A DNA stretch of 64,000 nt. Origin: Leucosporidium creatinivorum. Taxonomy: Eukaryota; Basidiomycota; Microbotryomycetes; Leucosporidiales; Leucosporidiaceae. The notes beneath the pieces are model-generated. The model was not told the DNA's origin. It did no database searches and saw only the letters and a program-made list of their open reading frames with translations. Location: assembly GCA_001600635.1 (NCBI GenBank), contig BCKL01000022.1:1-64000 (forward strand). The letters run 5' to 3'. A program made the translations under genes and the position numbers. Within the stretch, counting starts at the first letter, position 1. Every line of letters starts with the position of its first letter. Shown piece by piece: positions 1 to 10,287 of this stretch.

Positions 1-388
1 TCGACGATTCGGTTGGTATCCAAGGCAATGGCAACATGGACGTTCAATCCTGGTACCACTCGCAGGAGATCAATGTGCTCGTCGACTCGGAGCTCATCTG
101 CCGCGAGTGGGCCGAGGCGATTCGCTCGAACCAGGTTCGTCTACTTCCCCTCACTGCTTCCTCCACTTCGACTGCTTTGCAATTGTCCTTCCCTTGCGAG
201 CTGCATTGCTGACGAAGCTTCTACCGCAGAACACTCACCTTCACGGCGAGCTTGAGAAGGACGGCATCTGGCGAGACCGCGACGGCAAGACCCTCCCCGG
301 AGCCACTGGAGGACCCAAAGGACCTTTCAAGTCGCTCGTAGGTGTCAAGGGTGCGATCCAGCGCGTGAGGGGGGAGGGGGGCTTCTGA
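1..388 (+). CDS. Phospholipase D-like domain protein, 3' end only
   Basis: This is the last part of a gene that begins before the window. It has two exons, 1-134 (codons from base 3) and 230-388, joined by a 95-nt intron with branch site GCTGAC and acceptor CCGCAG. The exon before the intron reads GIQGNGN followed by SWYHSQEINVLVDS and ICREW. That is the typical end of the second HKD half of fungal PLD-like proteins (inference from family memory), which hydrolyse or transfer phosphodiester groups. The HKD catalytic residues themselves lie upstream of the window, so activity cannot be judged. The C-terminal exon is short (53 codons with the stop) and basic. The frame is continuous across the junction. 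Confidence 0.75.
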   Translation, partial: RRFGWYPRQWQHGRSILVPLAGDQCARRLGAHLPRVGRGDSLEPGSSTSPHCFLHFDCFAIVLPLRAALLTKLLPQNTHLHGELEKDGIWRDRDGKTLPGATGGPKGPFKSLVGVKGAIQRVRGEGGF

Positions 389-604
389 GTGTTTTAGTTT
401 TCGGCCGAGGCCTGTTTCGGCGCCCGCTTTGGAGCTTGTATGATACGAGGTCGTAGCCTGTGACATATCTGTAATACTCGCCCGTCTACTCTGCTGCAGT
501 CGGACATCGTCTCGGTTCCGCCGAAGTCTCTCCCCGCGTCCCTCGGACGCTCCCCTCGAAAGCGCCGAATCGTTCGAGCTTCGAACGCTTGGCTTGCTCC
601 CGCC

Positions 605-2491
605 ATGCCCCGGCCTCGTTCCCCTTCGCCGTTAACCTCGGACCTCTCCAGTACAACAAGCGATACACTCTCAGATTCGACCGTTTCGAGCGACGATGAG
701 AAGGACAGCAGACGCCGGCTGCAAGGACGGGGACTCCGGAGGGCGGGAGTCAAGGGACGGCAAGGGAGGAGAGAGAGAGAAGAAGTGAGGCTCTCGTGAG
801 AGATGGAGAAGAATCTCGCTCACTTATCCACTGTTCACAGACCTACGTATCGCCCGCAACCCCAACACCTGGCCTTGCCGTGTGGCTCGGCCTTGGAGTG
901 CTGCTCCTCCTCCTTCCCATCTCCTACTTCGTCTACTCCGAGTTCCTCTCCACCGACAACGCCTCAGATTCTTCGTCGTCAGCAGCCACCACCAAATCAA
1001 CAGCCATCACAAAAGCCGGCGATCCACCTTCGGCGTCGAAGGCGAGTTCCCCATCGACGTCGGCGGGCGGGAGCACAGCTTCAGGCTCGACAGACTCAAC
1101 AGCAACATCATCCGGTGGCGCTGCAGCCTCCAAATCCGTCTCCACCTCCACCGGCGACTCGTCGTCCTGCTTCCCTCTCGGCTCAGCCACCCTCCCCTCC
1201 TCCGGCGCTCCCTCCTCGACTCGAGACAAATGGTGGTGCGCCGACTCCGAGATGTACGGGTTTCTCGGATTCAGCTACCCCATGGAGGCGATCGAATGCT
1301 CGGACCCGTCGAACGGGGCGCAGCAGATTGGGAAGGATGTGAAGACGATGAAGGAGACGTTTGGGGCGATGATGGTTCGCGTATATGCCCCAGAGTGTAG
1401 GGATGTTAGTGTGTGGGAGAATTTGGTGAAGGCGTGTATCGAGAACAACATGGGGATGATCGTGCAGGTGAGTTGAGCTGAGCGAGCGTATCTCGGCGAT
1501 GAGGTGGCTGACCCTACCATCGCTCACAGGTGTGGTGGGGCTTCGGCGACGACCAAACGCTGTGGAAGAAGACCCAGTCCTCGATCTACGAGCTCTTCAC
1601 CACCTCCACCTACGCCGCCGTCGCGCCTTTCGTCGTTCATTCCGCCTCGTTCGGCTCGGAACCCATCGGCGACGGCGTAGACGGCTCTAACTTCATCACC
1701 GACCTCACCGCCTTTCGAACGAAGATGAACGGATTCGGCATTCCAGTCGGCATCAGCGAGGATTGGGATCGAGGTTCGATGAAGTCGGGCGAGGGGCTCG
1801 GCGATGTGGGTAAGCAGGTTGTCGCCAATACGGACATTGTTCATGCGCATAGTGAGTCGGCTCTACCTCGATTGTGTTCCTTGTACATCTCTGACACCAA
1901 TTCCGACAGTCATGCCTTACTATCAGCCCTCAACCGTCCCCACCGCCAAAGAAGCTTGGGCGTACATCAAGAAAGAGATTGAGTGGCTCGTCAAGGCCGT
2001 CCCGGATCAGCCACGGCAGATCACAGAGGTGCGTGAATATTTCTCGGTATTCGAGAATACCGTGCAGACGCCTCTTCTGGCCTTCGGCCCTCGGCGATGG
2101 TTCGCTCACTCGTTTCACTCCCTCCACAGTCACAGTACGGCGCTCGAGTAGTACAGAATACACAAGGCACTCTCAACTGAAACCTTTGATCTGCAGATGG
2201 GCTTCTTCCCTCGGCTATCACGGTCGTGGAGGAGCAGAGTCAAGTATCTCCATCTCCGACTTCACGACTTACTGGGAAGCCTACCGCTCCAACTGCGCCT
2301 TCTTCAAGACGAACAAGATGGGCTGGTATGTCCATACCTTCAGCGATTACTTCGAGCCGGTGAGCCTGCTTCTGCTTCTCTCGGCGTATTTGGAGCGCCG
2401 TAGCTGACCCTCTGAGCTCGAGTAGGGGTTCGGCATGCTTGACAAGGATGGGAAGATAAAGATCAGTGGTTGGAAGCCGGAGCGGTGCTAG
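605..2491 (+). CDS. GH17 beta-1,3-glucanase with N-terminal membrane anchor
   Basis: Probable cell-wall glucan hydrolase or transglycosidase of glycoside hydrolase family 17, roughly 490 aa. Exons as read: 605-784, 841-1467, 1530-1851, 1910-2028, about 2197-2359 and 2426-2491. The first 60 residues are charged, Ser/Arg-rich and cytoplasmic. A single membrane helix follows (GLAVWLGLGVLLLLLP), so the protein is a type II membrane protein. A Ser/Thr-rich stalk then leads to the catalytic domain, which starts near KWWCADSEMYGFLGFSY. MVRVYAPEC, GMIVQVWWGF and GIPVGISEDWD fit the GH17 barrel. ITE followed by WASSLGYHG should be the nucleophile region (E-x-G-W-P in the family). The junction between exons at 2029-2196 is not clean: a plain GT donor puts the downstream part out of frame (see findings). 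The C-terminus SGWKPERC is short, with no GPI signal. Confidence 0.8.
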
Positions 2492-2666
2492 CTAGCGTAG
2501 CTGCAGACACTCATCAGCCCTCGAGCCGGCAGCAACCCAGGCCAGCGACTCGATCGGCTCTCTTCGCCCTGCTCCCATCTCTCAGCTCCAGCGCACTTCC
2601 ACAAATCACTGACACAAATGCACAACTGGCCTTGCACCTCACTATCGGCCCTCCTCGCCTCGTCGT

Positions 2667-3694
2667 CTAGCCGAAGAACTTGCCGAGCGCCTGCGAAGCC
2701 ATGCCCGTGACGAGCGATCCTCCAAATCCTCCGAGTCCACCCATCATGCCTCCAGCTGCCATTCCCGTAGCCCACTTCCGCTTGGCGTCGCGATCCTGTA
2801 GTATCGTCAAGGAGAGAGAGTCAGCACGAGCTCGGCGAGGGCGCTGGATCCGAGGAGAGAGTCCGAACGCACAGCATAGGTGTAGCCGACGGTGTTGGTG
2901 ATGTTGAAGACGAGGGCAAGGAGCACGATGGGGAGGAAGGAGAGGTTGAACTTGAGGAGACCGACGAAGAAGAGCAGGACCCAGGCGGCCGGGAACTGCA
3001 AGCGAAGGGGAGGTCAGCTGTAGCTCAACAGGCTCAGTCAGGTGTCACATACAGCGTAGAGTGCAATCCAGAACATCTTGGCGTCTACAGCGTTGGCAGG
3101 CTGATCCGGCTGCGAAATGAGAGCGAAACGAACGCCGAGGTCAGCTTTCGGAGGCTCAGCAACGGCCGCGGGTGACCAAGACTCACGCTACGATGCTCAA
3201 ACACCCAGAATGATGTCCCATCCTCATCCACCTGATTCCAGAAGCGCAGACCGCAGAGGATGCGTCCTGACACGTTTCGGACCGTCCAGAAGTCGAGCGA
3301 GAGGAGGATGACGACGAGCACGGTCTGTGAGGGTCAAACAATATCAGCGCTACCACCCTGCGCCGTCATTACTCAATGAACTTACGGAGAAGACGTAGCT
3401 CGAGGAGAAGAAGCCGCAGAGCAAGTAGGTTGCGATGGCGGCAACGCGGAAGAGGTACAGGAAAATGAGGGCTACGGGGTGCGCCGATTGCGAGAGAATT
3501 GACGCGTCCTTGTCTGCGCTACCTGCTCCGCTGGTCTGCACCGAACCGAGGGCGGATGGCGGCGGAGGAGGCGCTGAGGACGAGAAGGAGCGCTGAGGGG
3601 CAGCTGCTGTAGGTGTAGGCTCTTCGTCGGCGGAAATCTGTCCTTCCAGATTAGAGAGCAGGTTGGACGAGGAGGATGATGGGTTGTAGGACAT
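2667..3694 (-). CDS. TVP23: Golgi membrane protein TVP23
   Basis: Integral membrane protein of late Golgi compartments, needed in yeast for vesicle traffic between Golgi and endosomes (family knowledge). Five exons on the minus strand: 3694-3386, 3324-3187, 3109-3053, 2995-2873 and 2795-2667, giving 251 aa with every junction in frame. The N-terminus is a Ser/Pro-rich cytosolic tail of about 70 residues. Signature segments follow: [20 protein letters not shown] (first helix), [39 protein letters not shown], and [20 protein letters not shown]. The C-terminus is Gly/Met-rich. Length and helix pattern match the family, which has four membrane segments. It shares a 233-bp divergent promoter with SRP72. 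Confidence 0.9.
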
Positions 3695-3927
3695 GATGCT
3701 GGGACGGCTCAGAGAGGTGGGGAGCTGCGCGTGTGTTTAAAGATCTGTAGGGGAGACGATTAGCTGGGCTATAAGCGTAGCAGGCTACAGAGCTCACCTC
3801 TGAGCTGTGCAAGATCACGCGGCACCTCGAGCACAGCAGACGGAATCGAGCACGAAGAGAGCGAAGGGAGAGAGCGATCCGATCCTAGCTCTTGCTCTCC
3901 CTAGAACTCGACAGCTCACAACTCGAC
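3695..3927. promoter_or_regulatory. Divergent promoter, TVP23 / SRP72
   Basis: This 233-bp gap separates two divergent start codons, so both core promoters must lie here. On the SRP72 side a pyrimidine-rich box, AGCTCTTGCTCTCC, sits about 30-40 bp before the ATG at 3928. Similar boxes precede several other genes in the window (see findings). Confidence 0.5.
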
Positions 3928-5037
3928 ATGCCGAAAGCGCCTACAGCAACTTCTGGTAAGAGCTACGCCGGTATTAAGAAGCAGGCAAAGCCCGTCGACG
4001 TCCAAGCCGTCTGGCGGACCCTCTACGACCAGCTCGAGGCATCTCACCTCGCCAAGGCCCTCAAGACTTGCGAGAAGCGTGCGTTCTTCTCGAGCTACAG
4101 CCAGAGTACATTACTGACACTCTCCCTATAGTGCTCCGACTGAACGCCAACGACTCGCTCGCCCTACAGACCAAGATTCAGCTGCTCGTTGCGCTCGACC
4201 GCTACCCCGAGGCGCTCGCTCTGCTGGACGCCGACGAGGATAGGCTCACTCAGGCGTACTGCCTCTACAAGACTGGACGGGAGGGAGAGGCTCAAGAGGC
4301 TGTCGCTCAGCTGGACGACGAGGAGGGCGAGGATCGTGCCGCCAAGCTGCTGGAAGCTCAAGTGGTAAGTTGCCGAGGGCTCTCGAAGCAGTGGGGCGTA
4401 GCTGATCGTATTCTACCCATGCAGAGCTATCGCTTGGAGGACTACGAGACCAGTCGCGACATCTTCGAGGACCTCGCCGCGACCGTCGACGATGTAGGCT
4501 CTCTCCGCTCTCGCTGCCTGCTCCCAGAGCTGACCACCTCCATTACAGGAGTCGCCCGAGCTCGCCGACCTGCAGACCAACATCGCCGCCTGCAACGCTC
4601 ACATCGACTTCCTCTCGGCGGTCCCCTCCCACCTCGCTTCCACCTCGGCACCCGCCATTGAGAAGCTTGAATCGGCTCCCGTCGGCCCCTTGATCCACTC
4701 CAACCCCCTCTTCAAGGTCTCTGCCGCCACCGTCGCCTCGACTTCGCGGTCTGCAGCCACCAAGACCTCGTCGCCGAAGGAGCAGGATGCCGCCCCTCGC
4801 AAGCCGAAGAACAAGCTGCCCAAGAACTACGACGCCGCCAAGCAGCCCGACGAATACAGATGGCTGCCGATGCGCGAGCGGCCCGGCATGGCCGAGAAGA
4901 TTGTAGCGGAGCGCGAGAAGGCGAGGGGACGGAACAAGGAGTTGACGCAAGGCGGCGCCGAGCCGCCAGCAACGCCAGCAAAGAGCGGCGGAGGCGGTGG
5001 AGGAGGTGGAAACAAGAAGAAGAAGGGCAAGAAGTGA
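3928..5037 (+). CDS. SRP72: Signal recognition particle subunit SRP72, short form
   Basis: SRP72 binds 7SL RNA with SRP68 and helps target ribosomes to the ER. Four exons (3928-4078, 4132-4364, 4425-4493, 4549-5037) give 313 aa. The N-terminal half is helical-repeat (TPR) sequence: VWRTLYDQLEASHLAKALKT, then LALQTKIQLLVALDRYPEAL and LEDYETSRDIFEDLA. The C-terminal RNA-binding module is clear: KNKLPKNYDAAKQPDEYRWL with PMRERPGM, followed by a Lys- and Gly-rich tail. What is odd is the length. SRP72 is usually about 550-670 aa, and here the sequence passes straight from the first TPRs (ADLQTNIAACNAH) to the linker before the RNA-binding motif, so about half the TPR solenoid is absent. An in-frame ATG lies 36 bp upstream at 3892; 3928 is preferred because MPKA fits the family start. 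Confidence 0.85.
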
Positions 5038-5152
5038 TGTAATTAGCTATTGCGCTACAATTTCGGATTTGCGATCCGCCCGCCGGGAGATGGGAAGCGC
5101 GCCGCGAAAGTCGACTTGATCTCCGTCCTCGTCTCGCGTTCGATAGCATGGG

Positions 5153-7171
5153 ATGCTATTGAGGCAGAGCTTCCGTCGCCAGCTTGCTCGGCCATGGGCG
5201 TCGCTCCCTCGCCAGCAGCAGCAGCAGCTGCACTCTCACACCTGGCGCCGGACTCCCCTCCCGCGGCACCCAGCCTACGAGAACCTGGCGGAATCGCTGC
5301 AGCAGTTGCCACACTTTAGGACTCGCGCCGAGGATGTTAGGGTACTCAATGAGCCTGCTCAGTTCTACCAGACGCTCATCGTGAGTCCTGGTGAGGTGCA
5401 GAACGACCTCGCGGCGCCGTTCTCGCCCGCCGGCCGCAACTCTGTTGTCGCTTGCTGACCTTGGGCTCGTCGTCGTTACAGGAGCGAATCTCGCAAGCCA
5501 AGCGCCGAATCTTCATTGCATCACTGTACATAGGAAAGGAGGAGACCGAGCTCGTAAGCCGCTTACCGTCTTAGCTTGAGGTGCTGCTCGCTGATCCTCT
5601 TCGCGACCGACCAGATCGCAGCGCTGCACTCGGCGCTTAAGCGCAACCCTTCCCTCGAACTCATCTTTGTGGTCGACTACCTTCGCTCTACCCGCGAGAT
5701 CCCCAAACCCACCTCTGCCTCCCTCATCGCTTCCCTCGCCGCCGCTTTCCCGAACCAAGTCGACCTTCGCCTCTACCACACGCCCAACCTCGCCGGATGG
5801 AAGAAGCGGTGGATCCCAAGGCGCTTCGACGAAGGATGGGGGCTGCAGCACATGAAGTGTTATGGCTTTGACGACGATGTGATGATGAGCGGGTGCGCCG
5901 GCCCTTCGGCGCTGCTTCTTCTGCCTCAGCTGACCTCGGTCTTGTCGTTCGAGCAGAGCCAACCTCAGCCACGACTACTTCACCAACCGACAAGACCGCT
6001 ACATCGAGTTCCGCAACCACTCCGCTCTCGCCGACTACTGGCAATCGCTTCTCCGCACCGTCGCCTCTTACTCGTTCCGCGCACTCGCAACCGACACTAC
6101 CACTTCGCATCCAGCTCTATCCATCGTCTGGCCCTCTAGCAACCCCCTTCCCTCTTTCCTCGATACCCCGACGTCGATACCCGACTTCAAAGCCCACGCG
6201 CATGAAGCCTTCAACTCGCTCACCTCCGAATGGGCGCGCAAGCCCGTCCAGCAACTTTCATCTCCCCTCCCTCCTTCCATCCCGTACTCTTCCATCTCGC
6301 ACGATACATCACTACGCCCTCTACTTCAGATGGGCACCTTCAACATCACCCAAGAGACCGACCTCGTCGTGCCCAACATCTTTCGCATGGCCAACAGCCT
6401 CGCCACGGCTCCTGGAGGATCCAACACGACAGTAGATTGGACGTCAGGGTACTTTAGCGTGCAGGAGCGGTATAGGGAGTTTGTCTTGGACGCCAAGGCC
6501 AACGTGAGGATCCTGGCCGCTTCGCCCGAGGTGAGTTGCGGTCGGGTTCAGAGGGGGATTGAGGTCGCTGATCTTCTCACGTACAGGCAAACGGCTTCAC
6601 TGGATCAAAAGGCGTGTCAAAGTACATTCCACCGGCTTACACGCACCTCATGAAGACCTTTTACGATCAAGCCAACAAGCGAGCGGCTCGGCGGCGGAGG
6701 GAGACACATATCGAGCTGCGCGAGTGGAAGCGAGAAGGATGGACATATCATGCCAAGGGTGAGTCTTTCTCTTCCGAGTCCGTCGAAGCCGAGCTGATCT
6801 CTCTTCTTTCACTTGCAGGCATCTGGCTCGCTCCCTCTCACACCTCTTCCATCCGCTACCGCCCCGACTTCTCCACCCTCGCCGACGCCAACGATCGAGA
6901 CGAAGAACTCGCCCTCTCCCGCCCCTTACCACCCTACCTCACCCTCATCGGCAGTTCCAACTACGGCAACCGCTCGGCGCAGCGCGATCTCGAGGCCAAC
7001 CTCCTCGTCACGACAGATGCCAAGCCTTTACAGCAGCAGTTGGGGAGGGAGTTGAGTGAGATCAGGAGGTATGCGACGGATGTAGTGAACGAGAGGCTGT
7101 TTGAGCGGAAGGCGAGGAAGGTGCCGTGGGGGGTTAAGGTCGCGGCTAAGGCTATTGAGGACATGTTGTAA
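5153..7171 (+). CDS. PGS1: Phosphatidylglycerophosphate synthase
   Basis: CDP-diacylglycerol--glycerol-3-phosphate 3-phosphatidyltransferase, the committed step of mitochondrial phosphatidylglycerol and cardiolipin synthesis. Six exons: 5153-5380, 5482-5553, 5615-5892, 5957-6530, 6587-6758 and 6819-7171, about 558 aa. The Arg-rich, acid-poor N-terminus (MLLRQSFRRQLARPW) is a likely mitochondrial presequence. Two HKD-type phospholipase D motifs are present: HMKCYGFDDDVMMSGANLSH near residue 160-180, and YHAKGIWLAPS followed by GSSNYGNRSAQRDLEANL near residue 440-510. The stretch RISQAKRRIFIASLYIG is also typical. Length agrees with fungal Pgs1. It is the middle of three consecutive + strand genes (SRP72, PGS1, the MYND gene); spacing to SRP72 is only 115 bp. 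Confidence 0.95.
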
Positions 7172-7501
7172 CGCTCAAGATGAAGATAGAGACTTTGATG
7201 ATCTGCGGGAGTGTCGGCGATGGGGGTTACAGAGCCTCTGCAGCGCAGAACGAGCAGCTCGGTCCGAGGATGGGAAGCTCGGCGATGGCTTGGTGCTCGC
7301 CGCGGTCGCAAGGGCAGAGCACGACTACTTGATATTTAACATCCCTCTCCCCTCGGCTGGTGCTGTGCAAGAAATTCTTCTCTCGTGCATTGACCGTGTT
7401 GCTCGAAACGGAGCCAGCGACTTCGAGGCGGCTGCTTTTCTCTCTCCTCCCACTCACTCGCTCGTCGCCTCTTCGACTAGGATCGACTCGCATCAGTACA
7501 G
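7172..7501. other. Intergenic, PGS1 to MYND gene
   Basis: A 330-bp gap between two + strand genes, holding the 3' UTR of PGS1 and the promoter of the MYND gene. I see no RNA gene, no repeat and no coding-like frame in it. Confidence 0.4.
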
Positions 7502-10202
7502 ATGATTTCCGACCAAGAGATGGATGCTTTCGAGCGCGACTTTGCCACCCTGAGCACGCGTGAGGAAAAGCTCAAGGCGCTCGAGGACCACCTCGCCAAG
7601 CAACGCTCTTCCGACACTACCATCGCCTACCTGAGTTCATCTACTCAGAACACTGCCAACGCGGTGGACGTCGCTCTTACTCGTCGCGCCGAGCGATTTA
7701 CAGCTCTCATCACAAAGACGGAGGAACACGACGCCGAGTTCGGTGCGGCAGCGTACAAGCTCCTCGACGCTATGCACAAAAAGTCGGCTTCGCACACACA
7801 GAAGCTCCTGAGTGGTCATTCGCACGCTCCCTGTGCCCACGTTCAGGTGCAGAAGCAATGGTTCTGCCCGAAGGAAGGGAAGCTCGCTTGCAGTGTTTGC
7901 ACGCTCGTGACCTACTGCAGTGCCGTACATTGTTCAGATATTGTCCATCCGGAACGGTATTGACGCGCTCCATCTCCCCTAGGCATGTCAAAAGGCGCAC
8001 TGGCCCAAGCACAAGAATGGTATGGCTCGGCGATTGAGTTGGAGAAGCGGCGCATGGGCTGGAGCTGACCTGCTTTCTATCGCAGACTGCAAGAGCAAGC
8101 TACGCCATGATGACTGGCAGCCTGGATGGATCACCGAAGGCCGACCTCCTTCGTTCGTCGGTGATGAGAACGAAGGGCCATGGCAGCAGCAGACGAGGTT
8201 CGGCCTCGGTCTTCATCTGTAAGCTGCCGCTTCGCGCATCTCTCGGAGCGCGTAGGAGCGCTGATCAACTTCCTCGGTATTGCTCTCTTTGTACTAGCTG
8301 GGGCAACATGCCCGCCGTCGACATTCTTCGCCTCGCGGAGAACGAGGGACTCGGCGCTCAGCAAGACTTCGCTCTCGCCTTCGTCGGTGAGTCAAGCGGT
8401 TGCGCGTGTTGCAGGTCTAGCTCACTTTCTCTTCTCTTTTGCAGCCTCTGGAGACCTTCGCAACCTCGTCATGAGCGTCAACGGCCTCCCCGACGACTAC
8501 AGCGGCAACCTCACCCTCCTCCTCAACGACCGAGACTCGACCGTCACGTACCGCAACCTCCTCCTGCTCGAAGTTCTCACATCGATCGACGACGCCAATG
8601 AAGCCGCCGAACTCGCCGCTCATCTTTGGTATTCGGCCTTCATTCCCGACACATCCAATATTCGCTTCATGGGCTCATCCTCGGACTCGCCGGTAGTCTG
8701 AAGCGATTGACCACGGGCGTATCGACGCACACGAAGAAGCTGTGGAACGGTTCGACCTTCGTGTACGAGATGCGCGAGGAGACTGTCAAGGGGTTGTTCG
8801 GTGCGCTCTCGGCGAGTTTCACCAGGGACGCCGCTCAAGCGACGAATGAGTACAGCCGAGTGATGTGAGTCAACACTGGCTTTGGCTAGAGCTACTATTG
8901 CTAAGCGCTTGTCTCCCACAGGCTCGCCCCCTCCCGCGTCGACTACCGCGACCGAGGCATCGCCGCCCTCGAGCCGAACCATCGCCTCTCGTGGTCCGAG
9001 CATCGTCGCTTCGGCCTTGTCCTCCCCTTTGGCGCCCCCATCGCTCACCACAACGTTCCCAATCCTCTGCTCTTCTCCCCAGACGGCGACTGGATGTTGA
9101 GTGACTCTGCTTCGCCTTTCGAGTCCTGGGAGTGAGTTGGTCGAGGCTCGGCGCGCCTTGAACAGCTCGCTGACTTCCATTCCTTCGCAGCCCCGAGCAC
9201 GTCATCAAGAGCGGTCTCAAGCATGGTATCAAGCGCGCCGACCTCTACGGCTGCCTCTACATGCACCTCCAGGATCAGCTCCGCAACTTCGCCGCTCGCC
9301 TTCGCCGCTTCAAGGTCTCGCTCCACCTCACCAACTCGGATATGCTCCAGCTCTCGAAGGACATCAAGAAGGGCGACTACAAGAAGAGCGGACTTCTCTC
9401 CTTTGACCGCATCGAGGTCTCCAACACCATCGACATCGAATATCTCGGCGTTCGCAAAGTCCTCTAGAGCTGGGGCTCCCAGCTCAAGAAGGATAATTCT
9501 CACGCTACCCTCTTCGCCCAATCGATGAACTGGAGCATGGTGGACGATGGCGCAGTTGCCACGAGCCCTACACTGTTTCTCGAGCTCATGCCAAGGCTCC
9601 TCGCCGAAGGAAGAGTAAGTTGGATACGGCGCAGTGATGAACAGTAGAAGCTGATACCCGTTCCGCTTATATAGGTCAAGCGGCCCAACCCCACCGAGTT
9701 GCAGCACAAGTACAACTCGTTCATCATCTGCGCTCCCAACCTCATGGAGCCGATCTACAACAGCGGACCCGCCTACCGCAAGTACCTCGAGAAGCACGGC
9801 ATCAGGAAGGCGGCTAAGGACTTCGGCCTCAAGCTCAAGGACAAGCACTCGATCATGCCTCCCGTACACCGCCTTCTCCCACTCGCGACGAAGCTCGGCG
9901 ATGGCTAATCGCTCCTCTATCTCCCGCAGCGCCCTCTCGCGCCTCTCAAGGGAGACCTCGACGCTCTCCCCGTCTTCAAGGATAACGAGTCGTGGTACCT
10001 CTGGGTAAGTAGCGCCATCCTCGCCTTCTGCTCGCCCACTCTACGCCGCTCGCCGAAGCTGATCCCCCTCCCTCCGCTCCCGCTCTTCTCCACCCCCCTC
10101 CTCCTTCATCACTTCCATTCGGCCTTGTGCCATTTTTCTCCACAGACCGCCGTCAGTGGGATCAGCTTCCGCGAGCGCTACATGGAGTTCGGAAGGGCGT
10201 AG
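7502..10202 (+). pseudogene. MYND zinc-finger / DUF4470-type protein, two coding breaks
   Basis: The first exons (7502-7924, 7983-8019, 8086-8218) encode a coiled N-terminus and a MYND finger: CPKEGKLACSVCTLVTYCS, then ACQKAHWPKHKN and DCKSKL. Next comes a DUF4470-like domain (LWGNMPAVDILRL, LVMSVNGLPDDYSGNLTLLLN, HLWYSAFIP) and its C-terminal partner (DRIEVSNTIDIEYLGVRK, LMPRLLAEGR, ELQHKYNSFII, SWYLWTAVSGISFRERYM). Function is unknown; MYND fingers bind proline-rich partners. Two breaks are visible. Near 8650-8665 the conserved reading passes from one frame to the next with no splice signals. At 9465-9467 an in-frame TAG follows YLGVRKVL, although homology continues for more than 200 codons. 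Downstream exons (9675 onward, final exon 10146-10202) keep good splice sites, so decay is recent or these are sequence errors. The last intron (10005-10145) is long, 141 nt. Confidence 0.65.
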
Positions 10203-10287
10203 GGCGATCGCCGAAGCTGGCAGACGAGGGACCCCGAATAGCTTCAGATTTGTGCAAAGATAGCTTGATCTCAGTGATACTAGTACG

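Noticed and set aside
9417-9467. Intron that would remove the TAG of the MYND gene
   Set aside because: Possible GT...TAG ends exist, but the segment encodes the conserved VSNTIDIEYLG block and lacks a CTGAC branch site.
9045-9869. 274-codon open frame on the minus strand
   Set aside because: It is antisense to the MYND/DUF4470 gene, whose conserved segments and splice signals are on the plus strand; the antisense product has no family resemblance and reflects GC-rich codon bias.
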